The notes: a model not told the origin generated them from the letters alone. Shown: positions 1-8,521, counted from the stretch's first letter. The stretch is DNA of 64,000 nucleotides from Trueperella bonasi (GCF_030811535.1 NZ_JAUSQX010000001.1:1178001-1242000); one strand, 5' to 3'. Translations and numbers: made by a program.

Positions 1-258
1 TCTATTTTGATTGGCTCGGTGGCTCTGCTGGCCGCACTGACGAGACGATCGGATTTGCTGGCACTTTTCATCGTGCTCTCACTTGTTGGTTTCGTGGGGT
101 CGATGACTCTGGCCCGTTTCATCACCCCGGTCGATCCGAGTGCGAAGCGGACCTTCTGGAAAGATACGCAGCACGATGAACCTGCCCAAAAGGTCCACCC
201 CGATAGCGCGGCTGTGAAACACGAGGTGGATGCGCTCGAGAATGGGAGTGGCTCGTGA
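1..258 (+). CDS. mrpF: Mrp/Mnh monovalent cation/H+ antiporter subunit F (5' end outside window)
   Basis: The open frame runs in from the left edge, so the true start is missing. The visible 85 residues contain two hydrophobic helices with an arginine-rich turn between them (ALLTRRSDLLAL) and end in a charged tail. This matches the C-terminal two thirds of MrpF, a small membrane subunit of multisubunit Na+(K+)/H+ antiporters that use the proton gradient to expel sodium. The stop codon overlaps the GTG start of the next gene by four bases, as expected for adjacent mrpF-mrpG. The F-G order supports the call more than the short sequence does. Confidence 0.8.
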   Translation, partial: SILIGSVALLAALTRRSDLLALFIVLSLVGFVGSMTLARFITPVDPSAKRTFWKDTQHDEPAQKVHPDSAAVKHEVDALENGSGS

Positions 259-614
259 ACTGGGAAATAATAGCAGACGTCGTTGGCATAGTCCTCATTG
301 TGGCAGGCTCCATCTTCACCCTCATTGCCGCCATCGGAGCGTTTAGATATAACGATCTTCTTGCCCGCCAGCACGTGGCAACCAAGCCGCAGGTGTTCTC
401 GCTGATCATGCTCATGGTTGGTGTATCACTCATGGTTCGCGAGGCGTCAATGACGTGGACCATGATGCTCGTGATTGGATTTCAGCTCGTGAGTTCGCCA
501 ATATCTGCCCACATGATGGCTCGTGCTGGCTACCGCACTGATCGCATCGATCGCAGCCAGCTCGTGCTCGATGAGCTAGGAGAAGATATTGCACGCGGTG
601 AAGAGGGCGACTAG
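255..614 (+). CDS. mrpG: Mrp/Mnh monovalent cation/H+ antiporter subunit G
   Basis: A 119-residue protein with three predicted membrane helices (about residues 8-30, 45-62 and 70-90) and a charged cytoplasmic tail. The stretch around IAAIGAFRYNDLLARQH is the typical MrpG signature (GxxRxxDxxxRxH). The GTG start overlaps the mrpF stop (GTGA), which indicates translational coupling. It is the last Mrp gene here, so subunits A-E should lie to the left of the window. The family exchanges external protons for internal Na+ or K+, supporting pH and salt homeostasis. Confidence 0.88.
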   Translation: MNWEIIADVVGIVLIVAGSIFTLIAAIGAFRYNDLLARQHVATKPQVFSLIMLMVGVSLMVREASMTWTMMLVIGFQLVSSPISAHMMARAGYRTDRIDRSQLVLDELGEDIARGEEGD

Positions 615-708
615 CAAACGCCGCTGGCACGATTGAAGCCCAGATGGGGCGTGACACGTGGCCCGCTGGCGACGATAATGGAAGGCGTCACGATCTTTTG
701 GAGGCAAG

Positions 709-951
709 ATGAATATTGGTTGGAAGCTCATCAGCATGGGTATTACCGCCGCTGCCGGTGCAGCGGCTAATACAGCTGCCGGGCAGGTCTGGGAAAAGGG
801 ATTGGGTAAGTCCCGGCCCAAAGATGATGACGAAATGGAAAGCTTGCCCGTCAAGGAAGTTGTCCTCTTCACCGTTATTACTGCCGTGGTACACGCCACC
901 ATCACCACTTTGCTGAAGCGTAAAGCCGCTCAGTGGTACGGGAACGATTAG
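709..951 (+). CDS. DUF4235 family small membrane protein
   Basis: An 80-residue protein preceded by a good ribosome binding site (GGAGG, six bases before ATG). The pattern is the actinobacterial DUF4235 one: an N-terminal hydrophobic Ala/Gly-rich helix, a conserved W-E-K segment, a charged middle, then a second hydrophobic helix and a basic C-terminus. Function is unknown for the family; an integral membrane protein of two helices is all that can be inferred. It stands alone, separated from mrpG by 94 bp and followed by a long inverted repeat. Confidence 0.75.
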   Translation: MNIGWKLISMGITAAAGAAANTAAGQVWEKGLGKSRPKDDDEMESLPVKEVVLFTVITAVVHATITTLLKRKAAQWYGND

Positions 952-959
952 GCGCTGAG

Positions 960-1025
960 GGGCTCACAAGTGCGGGCTACGAGGGATCAAGCCTGACCGC
1001 CCGAAGTAACCGCACTTGTGAGCCC
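960..1025. repeat. 16-bp perfect inverted repeat with 34-nt loop
   Basis: The left arm GGGCTCACAAGTGCGG (960-975) and the right arm CCGCACTTGTGAGCCC (1010-1025) are exact complements separated by 34 nt. The element follows the DUF4235 gene and ends just before a TATAGT (1033-1038), which could be the -10 box of the thiamine operon. It may be a terminator, but no T-run follows the right arm, so an operator or a dispersed palindromic element is possible. Confidence 0.6.
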
Positions 1026-1048
1026 TATCTGCTATAGTGCCTAGCAAC

Positions 1049-1131
1049 GACAGGGGAGCGCATAGGCGCTGAGAGTGCGGATAGGCCGCAGACCCTCGAA
1101 CCTGCTCCGGTTAGGACCGGCGAAGGAAGTC
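1049..1131 (+). promoter_or_regulatory. TPP (thi-box) riboswitch
   Basis: This RNA element carries the conserved thiamine pyrophosphate aptamer landmarks in order: GGGGAGC near 1053, CTGAGAGTGCGG at 1069-1080, GACCCTCGAACCTG at 1091-1104, and the closing CCGG...CGAAGGAAGT at 1117-1130. It stands before a thiamine ABC importer operon, which is the expected context. Binding of TPP should lower expression of thiBPQ. The distance to the start codon (about 70 nt) and the hairpin over the ribosome binding site suggest translational control. Confidence 0.93.
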
Positions 1132-1182
1132 GAGTTTCTCTCCCCACGTTGCCCGGCATCCACTGCTACGCGCGACGCGGGC

Positions 1183-1197
1183 CCTCCCGGAGGGAGG
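1183..1197 (+). promoter_or_regulatory. Shine-Dalgarno-masking hairpin of the TPP riboswitch
   Basis: The sequence CCTCCC-GGA-GGGAGG forms a 6-bp GC stem with a 3-nt loop. Its right arm is the ribosome binding site of thiB, five bases from the ATG. Such a stem would hide the ribosome binding site when TPP is bound, a known expression platform in actinobacterial riboswitches. The folding is read by eye; the competing anti-sequester pairing was not worked out. Confidence 0.5.
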
Positions 1198-1201
1198 ATC
1201 C

Positions 1202-2206
1202 ATGAAGGCAACGCGCCTTTTAACACGAGTTTTCACAGTACTGCTGCTTGGAGCACTCGGTTCCTGCTCCGCAATTGGCCGATCAAGTACTGGCGAGACC
1301 GTAACTCTTTTGACCCACGATTCATTCGTTATTAGCGACGAGGCGCGGGCGGCATTCGAAAAACAGTCCGGTTTGACGCTCCAAATTACCTCGCCAGGTG
1401 ATACGGGTATGGTGCTCAACCAGCTTATCCTCAATAAAGCAAATCCGACTGCCGACGCCGTATTCGGAGTTGATACCCTCTCCGCCGGGCGAGTGATTGA
1501 CGAGGGCATCATCGAGAATTACATACCGGAAAATGATCCGGATGCGGCGCTCCGAATAGATGGGCTGACAGCAGTTGACCGGGGTGATGTGTGCGTCAAC
1601 GTCGATACCGCCTATTTCGAAAAACGAAACCTGGCACTTCCTGATTCGTTCAAAGATTTAACCAATCCGGAATATGAAGGCCTTCTGGTTGTAACAAATC
1701 CCGTACTTTCCAGCCCGGGGTTCGCCTTTTTGGCCGCAACAGCTGTGGAAATGGAGAACTGGCAGGAATATTGGCAGGCGTTGCTAGATAACGAAACTAA
1801 AGTGGTCGATTCTTGGTCCACTGCTTTTTACACGGACTTTTCAATCTCCGATGGTGACTATCCGCTCGTGCTTTCCTATGCATCAAGCCCCGCCGCCGGT
1901 GGTGGAGCTTTCGACATCATTGAGGGAACCTGTATCCGCCAGGTGGAATACGCAGGAGTTGTAGCGGGAGCACCAAACCCTGAAGGCGCGCGGATGCTGA
2001 TCGATTTTATGGTTGGGGAGGAGTTTCAGTCCGAAATTCCGGAAACAATGTTCATGTACCCCGTCGCAGATGTGCCACTGCCACAAGAATGGGTAGCGTA
2101 TGCCCAGCAACCGGACGATTCGATAGTTTTGGATCCCGCGCTTGTCGCCACACATCGCCAAACTTGGCAGGATGAGTGGACTCGGCTCTTCGAAGCGCAT
2201 AACTAG
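1202..2206 (+). CDS. thiB: Thiamine ABC transporter substrate-binding lipoprotein
   Basis: A 334-residue secreted binding protein. The N-terminus has a basic start, a hydrophobic helix and a lipobox LGSC (cysteine about residue 22), so the mature protein should be lipid-anchored on the outer face of the membrane. The body matches the TbpA/ThiB family of iron(III)/thiamine-type binding proteins: LTHDSFVISDEA near the start, the SPGFAFLAATA loop, the W-x-T-A-F-Y-T-D-F segment and the SYASSPAAG motif. It is first in a thiBPQ operon under a TPP riboswitch, which fixes thiamine or its phosphates as the likely ligand. Confidence 0.92.
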   Translation: MKATRLLTRVFTVLLLGALGSCSAIGRSSTGETVTLLTHDSFVISDEARAAFEKQSGLTLQITSPGDTGMVLNQLILNKANPTADAVFGVDTLSAGRVIDEGIIENYIPENDPDAALRIDGLTAVDRGDVCVNVDTAYFEKRNLALPDSFKDLTNPEYEGLLVVTNPVLSSPGFAFLAATAVEMENWQEYWQALLDNETKVVDSWSTAFYTDFSISDGDYPLVLSYASSPAAGGGAFDIIEGTCIRQVEYAGVVAGAPNPEGARMLIDFMVGEEFQSEIPETMFMYPVADVPLPQEWVAYAQQPDDSIVLDPALVATHRQTWQDEWTRLFEAHN

Positions 2207-2222
2207 GTGCGAAGGCTGATAA

Positions 2223-3860
2223 TTGCCGTTGAAATCGGATCAGGTATTCCATCGTGTTGGTTGGTTGATAGTCATTGCAATACCGACTATTTTCCTCCTG
2301 CTGTTTTTCTTATGGCCCGTAGGTTCTTTGCTCTCCAGAGGCCTTGGTGATTGGGGGAGGGCCATCGAAGTTGTGTCCCAGCCCAGAACCTGGCGCATAG
2401 TTGGCCAAACGATTGGGATGGCGCTCGTGTCTACAGCGGGTTCGATCGTGCTCGGAATTCCTGGAGCTTACGTACTCTATCGACTTCGCATCCCGTTTCG
2501 GCGAGCGCTTCGGGCGTTTGTCACCGCCCCGTTCGTTTTGCCGACGGTGGTTGTGGGCGCGGCGTTTCGTGCGCTCTTCGACGACGGCGGTGCGCTCGGG
2601 TTTCTCGGGCTTGGCCAAACGACCGCGGCGGTTATTTTGGCAATGATCTTCTTTAACTATGCCGTAGTTGTGCGAACGGTAGGTACGATGTGGGCATCGC
2701 TCAAAGATATGACTCCAGCTGCTCGAATGCTTGGAGCGGGCCCTGCTCGAGCCTTTGCGAGTGTGACCTTGCCCCAGCTTAGCCCAGCAATCGCTGCGGC
2801 GGCAGGGTTAGTTTTCTTGCTTTCTTCCACGTCTTTCGGCCTAGTGCAGACGCTTGGCCGGCCGGGATATGGCACTCTTGAATCAGAAATTTATGTGCAA
2901 ACCACCGCGTATCTAAATCTCGACGTGGCGGCGGTGCTCTCCATTGTGCAACTGGTTATCGTTGCCGCCGCTTTATTAGTATCACATTCTTTGACATCGC
3001 GTACGCAACGCGCATTAAAGGTGGCGCCTTCGAAAGCTTTAGCCCCCTCTCGTCAAGACGCTCCGGCCCTTGCGGTCACGGCGGGAGCACTTGTTTTTCT
3101 TGCCCTTCCGCTGCTTGCTTTGATCAGCGAGTCGCTGAAGGTGCAAGGTGAGTGGTCGTTTCACAACTATCGTCTTTTGACTGAGGCAGGTTACGGTGTG
3201 GCGAGCTCAGTGACAGTGTTTGAGGCACTCGAGCACTCCGGTCGAATTGCCCTTGATGCTGCGATGCTCGCCCTTGCCGTGGGAGTGGTGGTAGCGCTCG
3301 CGTTATCGCGCCGCGTAGCCAGTTCTATCTTGGCAGCCGGTCAGCGTTTACTTGACGGCGCCATTGCACTGCCGGTCGGGATGTCGGCTGTTACGGTGGG
3401 CTTGGGATTTCTAGTTACGTGGGGTGCACGCCCGGGGGTGTCACTTGCTTATCTGATTCCCGCCGCGCAGGCGGTGATCGCTTTGCCGTTCGTTGTACGT
3501 TCGCTGGTTCCCCTATTGCGAGCGATTGATCCGCGAATGAGGCAGGCGGCTGCGACTTTGGGAGCGAGTCCGAACCGTGTTCTGCTCACAATCGACATTC
3601 CGATCATGGCACGCGGCTTGAGCGTGGCTTTCGGTTTCGCATTTGCCATCTCGCTCGGAGAGTTCGGTGCGTCGGCGTTCCTCGCGAGTCCCGACTATGT
3701 GACGTTGCCGGTGCTCATTGAGCGTTTGCTGGCCCGCCCTGGTGCGGACAATTTTGGTATGGCACTCGCCGCGTCCGTGATCCTCGCGCTCGCGACGAGC
3801 GTCGTCGTATTTTTAGCCGATGCCCTTCAGCCGCGAGGTGCCAAAGGAGTGAGTTTCTAA
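2223..3860 (+). CDS. thiP: Thiamine ABC transporter permease
   Basis: A 545-residue double-length permease with about twelve helices and two copies of the binding-protein-dependent transport inner-membrane domain, as in ThiP. Each half carries an EAA-type loop for the ATPase: one near residues 165-185 (AARMLGAGPARAF) and one near 440-460 (QAAATLGASPNRVL). The start is TTG, 17 nt after the thiB stop; a second TTG two codons later is also possible. It forms the membrane channel of the thiamine importer with ThiQ, whose gene overlaps by one base. Confidence 0.92.
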   Translation: MPLKSDQVFHRVGWLIVIAIPTIFLLLFFLWPVGSLLSRGLGDWGRAIEVVSQPRTWRIVGQTIGMALVSTAGSIVLGIPGAYVLYRLRIPFRRALRAFVTAPFVLPTVVVGAAFRALFDDGGALGFLGLGQTTAAVILAMIFFNYAVVVRTVGTMWASLKDMTPAARMLGAGPARAFASVTLPQLSPAIAAAAGLVFLLSSTSFGLVQTLGRPGYGTLESEIYVQTTAYLNLDVAAVLSIVQLVIVAAALLVSHSLTSRTQRALKVAPSKALAPSRQDAPALAVTAGALVFLALPLLALISESLKVQGEWSFHNYRLLTEAGYGVASSVTVFEALEHSGRIALDAAMLALAVGVVVALALSRRVASSILAAGQRLLDGAIALPVGMSAVTVGLGFLVTWGARPGVSLAYLIPAAQAVIALPFVVRSLVPLLRAIDPRMRQAAATLGASPNRVLLTIDIPIMARGLSVAFGFAFAISLGEFGASAFLASPDYVTLPVLIERLLARPGADNFGMALAASVILALATSVVVFLADALQPRGAKGVSF

Positions 3861-4567
3861 TGTTGAAAATTGAGAGCTTGAGTGTGGCATATGAAAATCC
3901 GCCGGTGAGTGCAGTGAACAAAGTAAATCTCGAGGTGTCTGCCGGGCAGACGGTGGCGATCCTGGGGGAATCCGGCTCCGGCAAATCCTCGCTTCTTCGC
4001 GCGGTTGCGGGCCTCGAACAGTCAGCAGGCGGCGTACATGTGAACGGAACGGAAGTCAGTTCATTGCCCGCTCATAAGCGAAATATCGGCATGGTATTTC
4101 AAGAGGGCATGTTATTCCCGCATCGCAATGTGGCGCGCAATGTTGCCTACGGACTCGAGATTCAAGGAATTTCAGCGCGGGAGCGCTCCGCGCGAGTGGC
4201 ACAGATGCTGGAATTGGTGGGGCTAGGGGGTTTTGAGAACCGCCAGATCTCAACGTTGTCCGGAGGGCAGGCGCAGCGCGTTGCCTTGGCACGAACACTT
4301 GCTCCGCAGCCGCGGGTTGTGTTGCTTGATGAACCGCTGTCCGCTCTTGATCGGATAACTCGCACCCAGTTAGCTGAGGACCTGCGCGATATTCTTGACG
4401 AAGCTGGTGCGACGGCGCTGTACGTCACTCACGATCGGGATGAAGCTTTTACTGTTGCCGACCAGCTTGGGGTAATGGCCGCAGGCGAGCTCGTTCAGGT
4501 CGGATACCCCGAGGACGTGATCGCAAATCCGGTTTCCGACGTCGTGCTTCGCCTACTGGCCGAATAG
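3860..4567 (+). CDS. thiQ: Thiamine ABC transporter ATP-binding protein
   Basis: A 235-residue ABC ATPase with Walker A GESGSGKSS (about residues 36-44), Q-loop in VFQEG, signature LSGGQAQRV, Walker B VVLLDEP and switch His in VTHDRDEA. The length is that of ThiQ and there is no regulatory C-terminal domain. Its ATG overlaps the thiP stop (TAATG), so translation is coupled. It powers thiamine uptake with ThiB and ThiP. The gene ends 9 bp from the convergent DUF4921 gene. Confidence 0.93.
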   Translation: MLKIESLSVAYENPPVSAVNKVNLEVSAGQTVAILGESGSGKSSLLRAVAGLEQSAGGVHVNGTEVSSLPAHKRNIGMVFQEGMLFPHRNVARNVAYGLEIQGISARERSARVAQMLELVGLGGFENRQISTLSGGQAQRVALARTLAPQPRVVLLDEPLSALDRITRTQLAEDLRDILDEAGATALYVTHDRDEAFTVADQLGVMAAGELVQVGYPEDVIANPVSDVVLRLLAE

Positions 4568-4576
4568 TACAGCCAG

Positions 4577-5905
4577 CTACTGGAGCTGCGGATTGTATTT
4601 CAGCGAGTTGACCTCGCACAGGCATTCGGTGGCAATGTTGATATTGCGGGCGAGTTTACCCTCTGCTCGCAGCTCGAGAAGACGTGGAACGACGCGGTCA
4701 CGCACGGACCACGGGTCGATGGTGTTCACGTAGATTTTCGTGCCACCTTCGAATCCAGCAAGGGTGGATACTCGCCATTTGAGGAGTATTCGCCACGGCA
4801 TGTTAACGTCGGAATCCATCGGCTTGGTATACCACTCTTCGTTACTGGGCACGTCCACCCCGGTTGCGGCATGCATGGCGTGCACGAGGTCCGACATGGC
4901 GGTTTGTTCTTCGCGGGTGTGCTCCCACGGCTGAATATTCGCCGATTTGGACCAAACTTCCAGGGTTGGGTAGCGGTGGCCAAATCCGGCTATCGCGACC
5001 GCATGCTTATTTTCAGCAATGACGAGGTTGTGGTAGGCCGCGTAGTTGAGACCCGCCTCGTTGTAGAGATTGGGATTTTTGCGGACCTTTTCAACTTCGA
5101 TACGGCCGTTGACGGTGCGTTGATCGATGGCGACGAGCTGCTTGTGCAGGTGGTCAAATGATGCGCCGGCCGGTTTAAGCCAGTTTTGGAAAACTTGCAC
5201 GTAGCGCACATAGCGGTTGCTGTTGTACAGGTCTTCCATCGCGTTGATGGTCAGCCGCATGTACCATTCGTGCTCTTGCGGGGTGAGGGTGCCAGAGCCG
5301 GCAAGCTGGGCGTCGTCACTCGCACCGTCGATGAAGTGGCGCTTGGCCAGAATAAGATCGTGGCCCCCACCGAAGAAGGAGTAGGCTCCGGCCATTTTCT
5401 CCCCTTCGGATAGTTTCTCGAATTCTTCGGCAGACATCCTCGCCGAGTACTTGTTGCGCAGTACGCCCATCACGTGGGAGCGGCCTGCGGGGTCCGCAAT
5501 GTACGCTTCGAGCCGTTTCGAGGCTTCGGGCGTGAGGCGGTAGTCGTAGTTCATCGCCCAGTAGTCGAAGGAGAGGATTTCAAACAGGTTGGGAACCCGC
5601 CGGAATTCCCACTGGCGCCAGAGCATGTCAACGCTTTCGGTGCGGATGATCTCCGCATCATCTCCCTTGCGTACCAGACGGGCCTTTTCTGGTGGAGTTT
5701 CGAGGATGCGCTGGGTGCAAAAAGCGCAGTGATGGCCGATTTCTTCGGGGTCGATTGGCTGCGGATCGGGATTTTTAATGCCTAGCGGACGGTTGGCCCG
5801 CCCCGGCACAGTCCACACCTCGGTGCCAGAAAAGGGATTGAGTTGCTTGATCGTTCCGTCCGCCATTGTGGTGAGCGGTTCGCGGAAAGATTCATAAGCT
5901 GGCAT
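4577..5905 (-). CDS. DUF4921 family protein, galactose-1-phosphate uridylyltransferase-like
   Basis: A 442-residue protein related to GalT of the HIT superfamily. It has CAFC near residue 50, resembling the zinc site of GalT, and SFDHLHKQLVAI near residue 265, resembling the catalytic HxHxQ motif, although the pattern is H-L-H-K-Q. The start at 5905 is chosen because the reading begins MPAYESFREP and AAAGGA lies upstream; the open frame extends further upstream without homology. It probably moves a nucleotidyl group between sugar phosphates, but the substrate is unknown. No other Leloir genes are nearby. Confidence 0.8.
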   Translation of the reverse strand: MPAYESFREPLTTMADGTIKQLNPFSGTEVWTVPGRANRPLGIKNPDPQPIDPEEIGHHCAFCTQRILETPPEKARLVRKGDDAEIIRTESVDMLWRQWEFRRVPNLFEILSFDYWAMNYDYRLTPEASKRLEAYIADPAGRSHVMGVLRNKYSARMSAEEFEKLSEGEKMAGAYSFFGGGHDLILAKRHFIDGASDDAQLAGSGTLTPQEHEWYMRLTINAMEDLYNSNRYVRYVQVFQNWLKPAGASFDHLHKQLVAIDQRTVNGRIEVEKVRKNPNLYNEAGLNYAAYHNLVIAENKHAVAIAGFGHRYPTLEVWSKSANIQPWEHTREEQTAMSDLVHAMHAATGVDVPSNEEWYTKPMDSDVNMPWRILLKWRVSTLAGFEGGTKIYVNTIDPWSVRDRVVPRLLELRAEGKLARNINIATECLCEVNSLKYNPQLQ

Positions 5906-5962
5906 GCGAGATCCTTTCAGTTGCTGCGGGCCAATCCTATCAGCGCGGCGCGGGGCCCGCGT

Positions 5963-6000
5963 CAAGAAAACGACGCCGGATATCCGGCGTCGTTTTCTTG
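5963..6000. terminator. Perfect 38-bp palindrome, bidirectional terminator
   Basis: The left arm CAAGAAAACGACGCCGGAT is exactly complementary to the right arm ATCCGGCGTCGTTTTCTTG with no spacer. It has GC-rich centres and A/T flanks, so an RNA from either strand would form a stem followed by a T-rich tail. It lies 18 bp after the stop of the minus-strand stress protein gene and upstream of the DUF4921 gene, which it should insulate. Confidence 0.85.
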
Positions 6001-6017
6001 GTGTCTTCGTGCTGACG

Positions 6018-6488
6018 TTAGTAGACGGTGGTCTGTGAGCGAGGCCGCAGGCCGTGTTCGGTGACCACCTGGTTGGCCTGTTCAAGGAACTCGGAGCGTA
6101 CTTGCACTTCGTAGCGTTGTGCACGAAGTGTGTGAATGGAGGAGAAGTCGCGTTGACCGCGGGTCGCCCAGTGAGCGGCAGCGCCCCAAATCGCACCAAA
6201 CACTGCACCGAAGAGAATTGGCCAGCCGAATGTTGCCAAAAGCCCGAGCCCCGGAGCCAAAATAAAGAACATGAGCCCGAGGAAGACGCCAAGCCAAATG
6301 CCGCTGAGCGCACCTTGACCAGCCGCCGATGCGACAGTTTTGCGGCCGCGCACATCTTCCACGGTTTCAAGCTCGGTGCCGATAATTCGGGTGTGTTCCA
6401 CCGGGAAGCCCGCATCGGATAGGCCGTCCACGAGGAATTGGGCCTGCTGATAATCTTCCACTTCCGCAAGCATTCTGTAGTCTGTCAT
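6018..6488 (-). CDS. General stress protein 17M/YflT-like membrane protein
   Basis: A 156-residue protein. Residues 1-45 (YRMLAEVEDYQQAQFLVDGLSDAGFP) resemble the ferredoxin-like general stress protein 17M (YflT) domain, which begins with a residue run that tracks a pair of strands around an A-x-x-x-V-x-x-L helix. The middle (about 55-110) is a Gly/Ala-rich hydrophobic double helix, then a second small alpha/beta strand unit with YEVQVRSEFLEQANQV. This architecture is common in actinobacteria and is linked to stress response by name only. ATG start with GGAG seven bases upstream. Confidence 0.72.
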   Translation of the reverse strand: MTDYRMLAEVEDYQQAQFLVDGLSDAGFPVEHTRIIGTELETVEDVRGRKTVASAAGQGALSGIWLGVFLGLMFFILAPGLGLLATFGWPILFGAVFGAIWGAAAHWATRGQRDFSSIHTLRAQRYEVQVRSEFLEQANQVVTEHGLRPRSQTTVY

Positions 6489-6713
6489 TCAATCTCCTGC
6501 ATGAAATCTGTACTGGGCGCGTTTTCGTGCCCGTCTATCGGATCTATTGTCTGGTGCGAACCTGAATATCGGCACCTGATTTGTGGTTAATTTGCCACAA
6601 GCAATATATTTCCCCCATCGGCTGACAGGATGAGGACTGTGTTTGCTTTCGCTGTCGCCTTAAACGTGACCTGTGCGCTTTCGATGTGGCCCGCGCGGTG
6701 ATACAACGAGAGG

Positions 6714-7982
6714 GTGTCTAAACGCGTAACTCTTCCTCGGGAAATTTGGGTGCTGGTGGCAGCCGCTGTTGCGGTGTCGCTTGGCTACGGCATCGTTGCT
6801 CCAGTTCTTCCGCAGTTTGCAAAGAGCTTTGGTGTGACGACGACGGCGGCAACGTTCGTCGTCTCTGCATTTGCTTTAATGCGCCTCGTGTTTGCGCCGG
6901 CCTCCGGGCGGCTGTCTACCACGTTTGGCGAGCGTTCGATGTACATACTGGGGATGGCGATCGTGGCGGCGTCCTCGATTGCGAGCGGGCTCGCGCAGAC
7001 CTACACGCAACTGTTGATTTTCCGGGGTTTGGGTGGCATTGGTTCGGTCACGTTCTCGGTTGCAGCGATGTCGCTCATCTTCAAGCTCGCCCCATCGGGG
7101 GCGAAGGGCCGTGCATCGGCTGCATACGGTTCAGGTTTTTTACTGGGCAGTATTTTCGGACCGGCGGTTGGTGCAGTTCTTGCGCCGCTTGGATATCGCT
7201 GGCCTTTCATGATTTATGCGGTCCTATTAGCAGTGGCGGGTGCGATCGTCTTCTTTTTAGTGCCTGCGGATGGTAAAGAATCCGAGCGCGCTGTACGGAG
7301 GCGGGACGACGACGGCGTAGGTGCCGATCAAACGGAGCTGAGGCATGATCTAACTGCTCGAGATGTCGAGGGCGGAAGTAATAAAAAGGTGCCAATGACG
7401 GTCCGCGAGGCTCTGCAGGTTCGTCGCTTTAAGATCGTGCTGTTGACTGCTTTTGCTCAAGGGTGGACGAATATGGGCGTGCGGGTCGCCGTCGTACCAT
7501 TGTTAGCCGCTTCGATTCCGGGTGCCCCAACGTGGTTGCCAGGTGGCGCGCTCGTCGCTTTCGCCGCTGGAAATGCGCTAGCTTTGAGCCGGGCTGGTTA
7601 CTATTCGGACGTTTACGGACGCAAACCAATTGTGGTATTCGGGTTGTTGGTATCCGGTATCTTCACAGCACTTATGGGAATGTGGGACACGACAGTTGTG
7701 GTGATGGTGGGAAGCTTTTTCGGCGGCTTCGGCTCGGGTTGTATTCAACCTTCTCAGCAGGGAGCCGTAGCTGATATCGTTGGCGACCGGCCGGGCAGCC
7801 GAGTGGTGTCATTTTTCCAGATGTCAGCAGATTTTGGGCAGATTCTCGGGCCAGTACTGGCCGGCTTCATGATCGACTACTCCGGCTATTTGCTCGCGTA
7901 TGGGTTTTCGGGTGCGATCCTCATTGCGGTGGCAGTGGGGTGGATATTTTTCGTCCGTGAACCGCACGGTTCCGTGGCTTAA
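6714..7982 (+). CDS. Major facilitator superfamily transporter, drug:H+ antiporter type
   Basis: A 422-residue protein with twelve predicted helices and a charged central loop (about 190-235, rich in Arg/Asp). Typical MFS features are GYGIVAPVLPQFA in helix 1, the loop motif GRLSTTFGERS between helices 2 and 3, FRGLGGIGS in helix 4, and GYYSDVYGRKPI between helices 8 and 9. It resembles the DHA1 (TetA/Bcr) exporters. The substrate cannot be read from the sequence. The start is GTG, with GAGAG just upstream; the gene stands alone. Confidence 0.82.
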   Translation: MSKRVTLPREIWVLVAAAVAVSLGYGIVAPVLPQFAKSFGVTTTAATFVVSAFALMRLVFAPASGRLSTTFGERSMYILGMAIVAASSIASGLAQTYTQLLIFRGLGGIGSVTFSVAAMSLIFKLAPSGAKGRASAAYGSGFLLGSIFGPAVGAVLAPLGYRWPFMIYAVLLAVAGAIVFFLVPADGKESERAVRRRDDDGVGADQTELRHDLTARDVEGGSNKKVPMTVREALQVRRFKIVLLTAFAQGWTNMGVRVAVVPLLAASIPGAPTWLPGGALVAFAAGNALALSRAGYYSDVYGRKPIVVFGLLVSGIFTALMGMWDTTVVVMVGSFFGGFGSGCIQPSQQGAVADIVGDRPGSRVVSFFQMSADFGQILGPVLAGFMIDYSGYLLAYGFSGAILIAVAVGWIFFVREPHGSVA

Positions 7983-8083
7983 TTAGGTGGGCCTTATTAT
8001 TCGGCAAGCGAATCTTCGCACGAAGGATGAGCTTTGCGCGCGATAATTGTGCTGTAACCACGTGTGAATATTTAGGAGGAGAA

Positions 8084-8521
8084 ATGGCTAAGCAGTACGC
8101 GGGCGTGTACGACGACCAGGGCACGAAGCCGTGGGTTGTTGACATCGAAAAGGAAACTCTCGACAACACGAATTTTCGGACGACGATGTGGACGGGCAAG
8201 CATTTGCAGATGACGGTGATGGAAATACCGGTCGGAGGAGACATCGGGCTTGAAGTTCACCACGGAGTCGATCAGTTCTTGCGCATCGAGCAGGGAACGG
8301 GCAAGTGCCAGATGGGGCCGGCGGAAGATGATCTGAATTTTGAAGTTGATGTGAAACACGATTCGGCCGTGTTCGTGCCGGACGGCGTGTGGCACAACAT
8401 TACTAATACCGGCGATGAGCCGTTGAAGCTATACACGATTTACGCTGCGCCGGACCATGAGCCGGGAACCGTTCATGAGACTCAGGAGGACGCGGAGAGC
8501 GATCCGAACGAAGAGCATTGA
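8084..8521 (+). CDS. Cupin domain protein
   Basis: A 145-residue single-domain cupin. The first cupin motif is seen as GLEVHHGVDQFLRIEQGTG (about residues 47-65) with the usual paired histidines and a following glutamate or glutamine position, and the second as DSAVFVPDGVWHNITNTG (about 93-110) with the third histidine. These residues normally bind one metal ion. The start is set by AGGAGG four bases before ATG; the open frame extends further upstream without a ribosome site. Similar proteins are annotated as small cupins of unknown substrate. A strong terminator follows. Confidence 0.82.
   Translation: MAKQYAGVYDDQGTKPWVVDIEKETLDNTNFRTTMWTGKHLQMTVMEIPVGGDIGLEVHHGVDQFLRIEQGTGKCQMGPAEDDLNFEVDVKHDSAVFVPDGVWHNITNTGDEPLKLYTIYAAPDHEPGTVHETQEDAESDPNEEH

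Noticed and set aside
4871-5161. Plus-strand open frames within the DUF4921 gene
   Set aside because: They are antisense shadows of a high-GC coding region, with no ribosome site and no recognisable protein pattern.
5906-6469. Long upstream extension of the DUF4921 open frame
   Set aside because: The extra 188 codons show no similarity and run over the terminator palindrome and the stress protein gene. The ATG at 5905 has a ribosome site and the family opening.
8027-8083. Upstream start for the cupin protein
   Set aside because: No ribosome site fits it, while AGGAGG lies just before the ATG at 8084.
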